Positions 11,199 to 19,700 of a DNA stretch of 41,510 nt are shown one piece after another. The notes beneath the pieces were generated by a model that searched no databases, was not told where the DNA came from, and worked only from the letters and a program-made list of their open reading frames with translations. Each line of letters opens with the position of its first letter. The first letter of the stretch is position 1. The stretch is from Limisphaerales bacterium. GTDB lineage: Bacteria > Verrucomicrobiota > Verrucomicrobiia > Limisphaerales > UBA11358. The stretch is taken from assembly GCA_003151855.1 (NCBI GenBank), contig PLYV01000302.1:1-41510 (forward strand). Reading direction: 5' to 3'. A program made the translations under genes and the position numbers.

Positions 11199-13394
11199 TT
11201 ACAGCTCCTGGGGCTCGAGGATCAGGGTGGCAAGCGGCGGCAGCGTCAGGCTCAGCGAACAGGGCCGCCCATGCGAGGGGACCGGTTCGGCCTTGACCAG
11301 CTCGAGATTGCCGACGCCGCTTCCGCCGTAAGCCGTTGCGTCGGTGTTGAGGCGCTCTCGCCACTGGCCTCCGCGCGGCACGCCGAGCCGATAGCCATAG
11401 CGAACCACCGGGGTGAAGTTGCAGACGACGAGTGCCGGCGGGGCGCCGTCGGCATGACGCAGAAAGGCGAGCACGCTGTTCTCGCCGTCATTGGCCTCCA
11501 CCCATTCGAAGCCTGACGGATCGCCGTCCTTCTGGTAGAGCGCCGGCGTCCCCCGATAGAGCGCGTTCAGATCGCGCACCAGGCTCTGCACGCCACGGTG
11601 CCCTGGGTCGTCGAGCTCGTGCCAGTCGAGCGCCCGGTCGTGGTTCCACTCGCGGGTTTGGGCAAACTCGCCGCCCATGAACAGAAGCTTTTTACCCGGG
11701 TGCCCCCACATGAAGCCGAGATAGGCGCGCAAGTTTGCAAATTTCTGCCAGCGGTCGCCCGGCATCTTGGCCAACAGCGAGCCCTTGCCATGCACCACTT
11801 CGTCGTGCGACAGCGGCAGGACGAAATTTTCATTGTGGTGATACAGCATCGCGAACGTGAGATCGTTCTGGTGATACTTGCGATGCACCGGCTCGCGTTT
11901 GAAATAGCCGAGCGTGTCGTGCATCCAGCCCATGTTCCACTTGAAGGAAAAACCCAGCCCGCCGATGTAAGGCGGCCGCGTCACCTGCGGCCACGCGGTG
12001 CTTTCCTCGGCGATGGTGACGACGCCCGGAAATTCCGTCTGCGTGATGTGGTTGAATTTTTTCAGGAATTCAATCGCCTCCAGATTCTCACGCCCGCCGT
12101 ATTGGTTTGGAATCCATTCGCCGGCCTTGCGGGAATAGTCGAGATACAGCATTGAGGCGACGGCGTCCACGCGCAGGCCGTCAATGTGAAAGCGTTCGCA
12201 CCAGTAAAGCGCGTTGGCCACGAGGAAATTCACCACTTCGTGCCGGCCGAAATTGAAGATGAGCGTGCCCCAGTCCTGATGCGCGCCCTTGCGCGGGTCC
12301 TCGTGCTCAAACAGCGCCGTGCCGTCGAACTTCGCCAACGCCCATTCGTCGCGCGGAAAATGTGCGGGCACCCAGTCCACAATAACGCCGATGCCGGCCT
12401 CGTGCAGCGCGTTGACGAGAAATTGAAAATCGTCCGGCGTGCCGAATCGGCTGGTCGGCGCGTAAAAGCCGGTGACCTGATAGCCCCACGACGGATAAAA
12501 CGCGTGCTCCGCGACGGGCAGAAACTCGACATGCGTGAAGCCCAGCTTCGTGACGTATTCGACGAGCGGCTTCGCCAGCTCGCGATAGCTCCACGATTCC
12601 GTCGCGTTTTTTTTCTGCCACGAGCCGACGTGGACTTCATAGACGCTCATCGGCGAACGCAGCGCGTCGCGTTCCGTGCGTTGCTTCAACCACGCCGTGT
12701 CGCTCCACGAAAACTTCTTGGTGTCCCAGACGATGGCCGCCTGTTTCGGCGCGACCTCAAAGAAAAACCCGAATGGATCGGTGTTCAATTTGACGTGGCC
12801 GTGCACATCACGGATCTCAAACTTGTAATGCGCGCCCTGCCCCACGCCAGGAACAAAAATCTCCCACACGCCGGACGCGCCGAGCATCCGCATGGCATGG
12901 AAACGCCCGTCCCAGCCGTTGAAATCGCCGACGACGCTGACGCGCTGCGCGTTCGGTGCCCAGACCGCGAAGCTCGTGCCCGCAACCCCGTCAATCGTGC
13001 GCAACTGCGCGCCCAGCTTGTCAAAAATCTTCCGCTCGTCGCCTTTGCCAAACAGAAACAAGTCGGCTTCACCCAGCGTCGGCAAAAAGGAATAGGCATC
13101 GCGCGTGCGGCGCGTCTGGCCAGCCTTGTCCGTGATGAGCAAATCGTAGGCGTAAACCTTGGACGCGTCCTTGGTGACGCCTTCAAAGATGTCCGTGTTA
13201 GGAATCCGCTGAAGTTCCAGCCGGGGTTTGTTTTTTTCATGCACCGGCGCGATTTCCACCTTCTGCGCATCAGACAGGAACGCGCGGATGACGAGACCGG
13301 ATTTATCGCCGAGCGGGTGCATGCCGAGAAGCGTGTGCGGCGACTGATGCTTGAGTTCAACCAGACTGCGAAGTTCGTCGGGCGTCAGAATCAT
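11199..13394 (-). CDS. glgB: 1,4-alpha-glucan branching enzyme, chimeric reading frame
   Basis: A 731-residue GH13 branching enzyme of normal length, which forms alpha-1,6 branches in glycogen. It has two N-terminal beta domains (the second with FAVWAPNAQRVSVVGDFNGW) and a barrel with Asp410 (GLRVDAVASMLYLDY), Glu463 (TIAEESTAW) and Asp531 (LPLSHDEVVHGKGSLL). All three catalytic residues lie in the Verrucomicrobia-like part. From about GKKLLFMGGEFAQTREWNHD to the C-terminus the sequence and codon use become alphaproteobacterial, like glgX-treZ-malQ downstream. The frame is unbroken across the change. Either the assembly joined two glgB genes at a conserved stretch, or recombination did. The upstream neighbour coaE is separated by a terminator, so glgB likely has its own promoter in 13395-13480. 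Confidence 0.9.
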   Translation of the reverse strand: MILTPDELRSLVELKHQSPHTLLGMHPLGDKSGLVIRAFLSDAQKVEIAPVHEKNKPRLELQRIPNTDIFEGVTKDASKVYAYDLLITDKAGQTRRTRDAYSFLPTLGEADLFLFGKGDERKIFDKLGAQLRTIDGVAGTSFAVWAPNAQRVSVVGDFNGWDGRFHAMRMLGASGVWEIFVPGVGQGAHYKFEIRDVHGHVKLNTDPFGFFFEVAPKQAAIVWDTKKFSWSDTAWLKQRTERDALRSPMSVYEVHVGSWQKKNATESWSYRELAKPLVEYVTKLGFTHVEFLPVAEHAFYPSWGYQVTGFYAPTSRFGTPDDFQFLVNALHEAGIGVIVDWVPAHFPRDEWALAKFDGTALFEHEDPRKGAHQDWGTLIFNFGRHEVVNFLVANALYWCERFHIDGLRVDAVASMLYLDYSRKAGEWIPNQYGGRENLEAIEFLKKFNHITQTEFPGVVTIAEESTAWPQVTRPPYIGGLGFSFKWNMGWMHDTLGYFKREPVHRKYHQNDLTFAMLYHHNENFVLPLSHDEVVHGKGSLLAKMPGDRWQKFANLRAYLGFMWGHPGKKLLFMGGEFAQTREWNHDRALDWHELDDPGHRGVQSLVRDLNALYRGTPALYQKDGDPSGFEWVEANDGENSVLAFLRHADGAPPALVVCNFTPVVRYGYRLGVPRGGQWRERLNTDATAYGGSGVGNLELVKAEPVPSHGRPCSLSLTLPPLATLILEPQEL
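11655..11760. other. Composition and phylogeny breakpoint inside glgB
   Basis: Left of this stretch every gene is alphaproteobacterial in character; right of it every gene is verrucomicrobial. Within GlgB the change lies near FMWGHPGKKLLFMGGEF, one of the best conserved parts of the family, where two unrelated genomes are most likely to share a run of identical bases. The exact base cannot be fixed by eye. Confidence 0.65.
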
Positions 13395-13479
13395 GGAGCG
13401 ACTCTAGCAAAGTATTTTTTGCAAGGCACGATAAAGAAATGGCGGGCGCATGAAATTTTTGCGCGGCAAAACCCCTTTT

Positions 13480-13518
13480 TTGAAAAAGAAAAGAGGCCGG
13501 ACACTACTCCGGCCTCTT
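13480..13518 (-). terminator. Rho-independent terminator after coaE
   Basis: A perfect 10-base stem, AAGAGGCCGG (13491-13500) and CCGGCCTCTT (13509-13518), with an 8-base loop. Read on the minus strand the stem is followed directly by TTCTTTTTC. It lies about 78 bases after the coaE stop and about 100 bases before the glgB start, and would end the long secreted-protein/coaE transcript. Confidence 0.85.
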
Positions 13519-13595
13519 CAACAACACTCTAAATTTTTTGTTGGAGTCACTACTTCCAACGTCAAAAGCATAACACAGCGGCGGATTTTGGCTTG

Positions 13596-14219
13596 TCACC
13601 AGTTGTGGTTACAAGCGACAAAAGCGAGAAAAACCAACAACTTCCGGGCGATTCCAACGATTTGAAGCCGGTGAACTTCAACCACCCCCTCGGTCCAAAC
13701 GACAAAATGGGAGCGCGCCAGCTTCTGCTCCACCGGCAGTTGCGCGGCGATGCGGCGGCAGATCTGGTCGTCCGTCCAACCACGCGCCTGCAGGCGTTCG
13801 CGCTGTGATTGCGGCGAACAGGCGACGCAGATGATTTTGTCGAAAGCCGTTTCAGCCTGCGTCTCGAACAGCAGCGGGATGACGACCACGGCCAACGGAA
13901 CATTTTCCTTGCGCCACGCCGCCACCTGCGTTGACCAGCGTTCGCGGATGCGCGGGTGCAGGATGGCTTCGAGCTTTTTCCGCGCGGCGTCATCGGCAAA
14001 AACTTTTTCGGCGAGCGCCACACGGTTGAGCGAGCCGTCGGGCAGAAAAACTTCGCCGCCAAACTCATGGCGGATTTCCACGAGCGCGGGCTGGCCGGGC
14101 TGGACAAGTTCGCGGGCGAGTTCGTCCGTGTCCACGACGCGTGCGCCGGGTTCCAAAAAGAAACCGGCGGCGGTGGATTTGCCCATCCCCACGCCGCCGG
14201 TCAAGCCGCAGAGTTTCAT
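13596..14219 (-). CDS. coaE: Dephospho-CoA kinase
   Basis: A 207-residue P-loop kinase for the last step of coenzyme A synthesis, phosphorylating the 3'-OH of dephospho-CoA. The Walker A motif is at residues 8-16 (TGGVGMGKST). VVDTDELARELVQPG is the conserved substrate region, IPLLFETQAE is the strand after the CoA domain, and RLQARGWTDDQ follows the lid. The last ~20 residues (KLLVFLAFVACNHNW) are hydrophobic and not typical of the family. The start lies seven bases after the S53 peptidase stop, so it is probably cotranscribed with the secreted-protein genes, an odd pairing of housekeeping and surface functions. Confidence 0.93.
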   Translation of the reverse strand: MKLCGLTGGVGMGKSTAAGFFLEPGARVVDTDELARELVQPGQPALVEIRHEFGGEVFLPDGSLNRVALAEKVFADDAARKKLEAILHPRIRERWSTQVAAWRKENVPLAVVVIPLLFETQAETAFDKIICVACSPQSQRERLQARGWTDDQICRRIAAQLPVEQKLARSHFVVWTEGVVEVHRLQIVGIARKLLVFLAFVACNHNW

Positions 14220-14226
14220 GATGCCA

Positions 14227-16698
14227 TCAGGGGCCGACAGCCCGATAGAAGCGCGATGGATAATTGGTGGCCTGTGAATCGGTGAAGTCGAATGGCGGTA
14301 TGCCGCTGAAGAGATCCACCCAGTTCACGAGATTGGTGGAACCTTGAATGGTGGTCAGCACGGCATCCCCGGTGACATGGAACAGGAAGCCGCCACCCGA
14401 CGTGTAACTGACGGGGGAGAGATGCGGTGGCGTGGCGGATTGGAACACGGCAGTCGCCACAATGGTGTCGTCATCTGGGTTAGGATCCGAGGTTCCATCG
14501 CTGGCGACAGTGGCGCTGTTGGTGTAGGTGCCAGGGGAACTGGCGAGAAAGCTCAAGGACAAAGTCGCGCCGGTGTTGGTCGCAAGCGTGCCCAAGCTCC
14601 AAGTGAGCGTGGAACCGATTTGGGAAACCGAGCCAAGCGCGGGCGTGTTCGAAACGAGGATCAGGCCGTCCGGCAGGTTGTCGGTAACATAGACATTGGT
14701 CGAGATGGACGGACCATAATTGGTCACCGCCAGGGTGAAGTTCCAGTGCGCGCCCACGGTCAGAGCCAGGTTGGTGGGCGTGGCGTAAATCTGGTTGTCC
14801 GCCGCAAAGCCGACGGGATCGGCCGTGGTCAGCGTGACAAACCAGCCGTTGGAAATGATGCCGGAATAAGGGGTGCGCGTATCCTGCACAAACAAAAACC
14901 ACGGACCGTTCGGATCGGTGCCGTTCATCACGGAAAGATTGTCGGCCCAGGTTTTGGGCGCGGAAATCACCGGACCGGTGGAAGCAGCACCACCGGTGAG
15001 GGCGTTGATGAGATTGGTGCCATTGGGCGTGCCCAGGCCGGTGCAAAGGTCGTAGCCGGGGACGGCAAAAAAGTTGGTCAGGCTTTGCGACCAAGTGTTG
15101 TTTCCGTTGGTGGTGTCGTTAAAACAGTTGTTGTAAGCCGCCGTTTTGGCGAGCGCGTAAATGGCCGGGTTGATGAAGCCAACCGAGGAACGCCCGTTCA
15201 AAGCGGCCTGCTGGTTGATCAACGCCGTATAGCCCGCCCACAACGGCGCAGCGCAACTGGTGCCGCCAGTGCCGGGATATTCAATGCCGCCGTCGGCGAT
15301 GACATAAACATTGTCGGCGGTCAGCGCCACGTCGGGAATGTTACGGCCGGTGGCGGAACCGTGATTGGTGGAGGTTCCAAAACCCACCTGCCAGGAAGGT
15401 GTCGGGTAATGGTCACTGATGCCGCCACAACTGCCTACGCCATCATAAATAATACCGTAGGTCTGGCCCCAATTCCACACCTGTTCGGAAACATAGGCTC
15501 CGACGGGGCCGACGGTCGTCAAAGTGGTTCCACCCACCTGCGTGATATTAGGACTGCAGGATGGGAAGCCGAACCCGAACGGACTGTCCACCTCGCCTGG
15601 AAGAAACGCATCACTGTCACCGGAGGCGTTGTAAAACGACTGCCCCTGCACGGCCATCTGCTGAAAAATCTGCTCACTGGTGGTATTTGGCCCCCCAGTC
15701 CAGCCCCAAGAGCAACTGACCTGACGGGCAGCATTGTCCACCGCAATCTGGTTCAACACAACATTCGGGAGAAAATTATATGGATCGCCTTCATACACCA
15801 TCACCTGACTCAAGCCCGGGGCCATGGAAATAACCATTTCAATGTCGAGCGAAACTTCCACCTCGCCGCCGTTGAAGGTTGGAGAGCCATTGAAACCGTT
15901 CAACAAAATGTTGGTCAGGGCAACCGTCGGCAGACCGGCCTGCTGCGCATACAAGGCGATGTCGCTGGCAAAATAACCGTCAAACTGAACCAGAGCGATT
16001 TGCTGTCCCGCGCCGGTCAATGTGGTGCCGGGAACATACGCGGCCCGGAAGTCATAGCCCATATAGTTGCCACCCGGCCCGGAACCGGCGCGGGGCTGGA
16101 ACGACGACGGCGCGTTCGTGGCTTGAAGCCGCAGTTTGGGATGGGGACGGGCATAGTTGTTCAACCCGCTGATGTCCGCCACCGGCAATGCGGCGGGAAC
16201 GGTCGGCTCGGTGTCTGGAGAATAAAACGTCCGGTTTTCCGTCGGGTGACGGTAAGTGTGGAGGGTGACATTAAAGGCGTTCTCGACATCCGCCGCCTTG
16301 GCGTTGACCTCGATCAGCATCCGGTTGGCGTGGGTGGCGGCAACCGTCAAGCCGTGGGATTGGGCAAAGGCGACCACCGCCTGATAGTCCTGCTCCGTGG
16401 GGCCAAACTGAGCGGCGAAGTCGGCCGGGGCCAGATAGCGTTGGTAATTGGTGCTGGCCGGGTCATACATCTGCTGGAGCAGCGTGTTCAACGCAGCCTG
16501 ATTGTGCAACGGCAGGCCGATGGCCAGATGCAGCCGGTTGGTGGCGTCAAGCTGACCCGTGGGCGAGAGTTGCGACACCGCCGGCGGCACATGGCCGTGA
16601 AGTTGTTTGACCGTTCCCGGCACGGCGGCGGACGCCGCCAGAGCCATGCCGGCCACGGCCAGCCATCCGAAACCAACCTTCAAAAAAGTCCTGTTCAT
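14227..16698 (-). CDS. Secreted S53 (sedolisin/kumamolisin) peptidase with P-like, DUF11 and C-terminal modules
   Basis: An 823-residue secreted serine-carboxyl peptidase. Order: signal peptide (MNRTFLKVGFGWLAVAGMAL, Ala cleavage region near 25), a pro-kumamolisin activation domain (YLAPADFAAQFGPTEQDYQA), the catalytic domain with Glu281 and Asp285 (GEVEVSLDIEM), oxyanion Asp361 (YNASGDSDAF) and Ser481 (GGTSCAAPLWAG), and the calcium-site end DLCTGLGTPNG. After this comes only the second half of a P-like domain (LSVMNGTDPNGPWFLFVQD), then a DUF11 repeat (VTNYGPSISTNVYVTDNLPD) and a tail with STNLVNWVDL ending in FYRAVGP. The first half of that P-like domain ends the upstream gene. ATG 16698 is chosen over the longer frame to 16833 because of the signal peptide. 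Such peptidases work at acidic pH outside the cell. Confidence 0.93.
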   Translation of the reverse strand: MNRTFLKVGFGWLAVAGMALAASAAVPGTVKQLHGHVPPAVSQLSPTGQLDATNRLHLAIGLPLHNQAALNTLLQQMYDPASTNYQRYLAPADFAAQFGPTEQDYQAVVAFAQSHGLTVAATHANRMLIEVNAKAADVENAFNVTLHTYRHPTENRTFYSPDTEPTVPAALPVADISGLNNYARPHPKLRLQATNAPSSFQPRAGSGPGGNYMGYDFRAAYVPGTTLTGAGQQIALVQFDGYFASDIALYAQQAGLPTVALTNILLNGFNGSPTFNGGEVEVSLDIEMVISMAPGLSQVMVYEGDPYNFLPNVVLNQIAVDNAARQVSCSWGWTGGPNTTSEQIFQQMAVQGQSFYNASGDSDAFLPGEVDSPFGFGFPSCSPNITQVGGTTLTTVGPVGAYVSEQVWNWGQTYGIIYDGVGSCGGISDHYPTPSWQVGFGTSTNHGSATGRNIPDVALTADNVYVIADGGIEYPGTGGTSCAAPLWAGYTALINQQAALNGRSSVGFINPAIYALAKTAAYNNCFNDTTNGNNTWSQSLTNFFAVPGYDLCTGLGTPNGTNLINALTGGAASTGPVISAPKTWADNLSVMNGTDPNGPWFLFVQDTRTPYSGIISNGWFVTLTTADPVGFAADNQIYATPTNLALTVGAHWNFTLAVTNYGPSISTNVYVTDNLPDGLILVSNTPALGSVSQIGSTLTWSLGTLATNTGATLSLSFLASSPGTYTNSATVASDGTSDPNPDDDTIVATAVFQSATPPHLSPVSYTSGGGFLFHVTGDAVLTTIQGSTNLVNWVDLFSGIPPFDFTDSQATNYPSRFYRAVGP

Positions 16699-16732
16699 AA
16701 AACTTCTGGTAAAAAATTCGTTGTTCACGGCA

Positions 16733-19700
16733 TCAGGGGAAAGGCACGCCCGTATAGTTATATCCCGAGGGCTTGTTCGTGCCGGTAACAATCTGCGCGC
16801 TGGGCGGCAGCAAAGTGGCGGCCGCATCGTCAAAGGTCAAGGTGACATGGTTGACGCCATAGCCGTTGCCCGCATGCCCCATGATCAGCGTGCTCTTTTG
16901 CGCCGGAGATTCCACCAGCGCGCCGATGGAATACGCATCGGCGTGCGTCAGGTTGGTCAGGGTCACCGTGGCTTTGACCAGCGATTTGCCGACGCCGCTG
17001 ACGGAGATCAACGACGGATAAGGCGAAGCGTTGGTGTTGTCGTTGATGACGATGGCGTTGGTGCTGGCGAACACCGTCGTCCACGCGCCCAAGGTGAAGT
17101 TGAACGCCGCCGTGCCGATGAACTTGGCGTTGTCATAAAGCGCAAAGGTCGGGGCAATGGTCAGCGTATTGGTGCCGTGGGCCGTAAAGGTGAAGGCGCG
17201 GGAGACCGAGTGGCCATAAACCGTCAGCGGGCCGTAGGTCTGCGAGGCCGGGCTGGGCGCAATCACGCCATTGGTCGCCAGCAGATAGGCTATCAGGTTC
17301 GTCACGTTCAGCCCGGCACTGTCGCGCAGGCCGAAGAGCACTTGCACGGTGTCGTTGGAATTGATGATGCCGTCGGCGGCATGGGAGGTGTAATTGGTGA
17401 CGACCTGCGAACCGGCAGGAATGACATAGCTGCCGCCGTTTTCCAGAATGGTCAGGGTAGCCACGGCCGGCTTCACCAAAATGCCGTTGGTCGGATTGAG
17501 CAGTTGCAGGTTGACCGTGAGATTCGGCTGCACCTTGGTATTGGCGATGAGGGCGACGTTAAAGGTCTGGCTGGTCACGCCGTTGCTGAACACCAGCGTG
17601 CCATTGGTCGAGACAAAGTTTACGCCGGCCAGCGCCGTGCCGTTGGTGGCGAGATAGTCCACGCTGGCCACGCTGTTCGTGTAGCCGGTGCGATCCACTT
17701 CGATGGTGGCGAAAATGCCGTTTTTGAAAACCTTGTAATTGGACTGCGAAAACCGCAGGCCGGCGTTGCTCTCGGCAATCACCACCGTCTGGGTGCTCGG
17801 TGCGGTAAGCAGCCCGGGCGCGGTAACATTGGTCAGAACCACGGTGAAGGCGTGGTCGCCGGTCACCAGGTTGTTGTTGTAGATCGGCACCGAGAAGGTG
17901 TTGGTCGCGAGGCCGTTGGTGAACACCAGCGTGCCGCTGACCGCCTGATAATCCGTGCCGGCGAGGGCCGTGCCATCCTTGGTCGTATAACTGACCTCCA
18001 AAGGAATGTCATTGGTGCTGAACAGCACCGGCTCCACCCGCGGGTTGGAGCAGACCACGGTGACGACCGCAAAACCGGAACTCTTCAGCACCCGCTGCGC
18101 GTTGGTGTTGAAGTGCACGCCCGCCTCGGCATCCTGGATGACCACAACCGTGTTGCTCGGTGCAACAATCTGCGCATTGACCGGGCTGGTCAGTTGCAGG
18201 GTGAAGGTCAGGTCACCGTTGGCGTTGGTGTCATGCACCAGCGGCACGCTGATGGACTTGAACACTTCGCCGTTCGTGAAGTTCAACGTGCCGAAAGTGT
18301 TGGAATAATTGATCCCGGCCACCGCCGTGCCGTTCACCGTGGCGTAATTCACCGACGAAATTGGCGTAAAATTATAGAGGCGCTGGACGATGACGTTGAC
18401 AAAACCGGCGTCTTCGGGCGCGCGATTGGTCGCGGCGGCAAACGCGATGCCGGTGTCGTTGTCCGTGATCGCCACAGCGCAGGTGGTGGGCGACAACAGG
18501 GACGCCCCGCCGTTCGGATTGGAAAGGGTCACCGAGAAATCCACGGTGCCTTGCGCCAGACTGTTATCCACGAGCGGAATGATAATGGTGCCGCTATTCA
18601 CTGTGTCACCAAAGGTCAGGGTGCCGGTGGTGGTGACATAGTTGACGCCCGGCACTGCCGTGCCCACCGTCGTGGTGTAGGCCACCGACACGATGCCAGA
18701 CGCGCCGTTGGTGCGGATGACGGTGAGGTAGGCGTTTCCGTCCCCTTCGTTCACTACGATGCTGTTGGTGAGGAAGCTCAAAATGCCCGGCGCATACACC
18801 GTGTCAATAATGGTCAGCATGGCGTTGGTCGGCGCGGCCAGCACGGTGTTGACGGCATTCGACAAGGCAAAGACCACGGTCTGGTTGCCGCGCGGCAACA
18901 GATTGTTGGTAATCCCAACCTGCACTACTTTGTCCATCTCGCCGGGGTTGAAGGTCACCGTGACATTCGTGGGATAGAAATCCAGACCGGGCACCGCCGT
19001 GCCGTTGGTGGTCGTCAGGAAGTCCACCTGGCAGGTGCCGATCGTGGTGCCGCTGCGGATGACATGGATGTCCGCTTCGCCGGTCAACACATTCTTCGCC
19101 ACGAAAAAGTTTGGCGTCGAAAAACTCACCGTGCTGTCCACGTTTTGAATGGTCAGCACCGCATTGGTCTGGTCGCCATAGCCGGCGGTCGTATTGGACA
19201 GGTTCAGGTTGACGGTCAAGTCCGGCGTGACCACGCCGTCATCCATCACCGGCACCGCCACCGTCTTAAGCACTTCGCCGGGCGGGAAAACAACCGTCAC
19301 GTTTCGGCTCAAGTAATTTGTCCCGGCCACGGCCGTGCCGTCGCTGGTGGTAAAGTCCACCGAGTTGGTGCCGTCCGTTCCGCCAACCCGGCGGATGGTG
19401 ACGAGCGCATCCAGTCCGTTTTCAGGAACCGTATAGCTGGCGCTGGTGAACTCAAATGCGCCGGAACCGGTTTCGGAACCGCCGTAGATCCGGACAATCC
19501 GGTTGTGCGGCTCGCCATTGTATTGGGTAAACGCGCCGCCCAGCACCATCATCTGGTCGGGCGCCTGCACCAGCGCGGCATAGACCGCCCCGCTGGCGCC
19601 GCTGCCGAAATTGATGGAAGCATCCACCGACCCGTCCGGCATAAGGCGCGTGATGCAGTTGCGGGTGACGCCGCTGGCCTGCGTGAATTCACCGGCGACC

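Noticed and set aside
14344-16788. 814-codon plus-strand frame opposite the S53 peptidase
   Set aside because: Same shadow effect. The minus frame has a signal peptide and all S53 catalytic residues.
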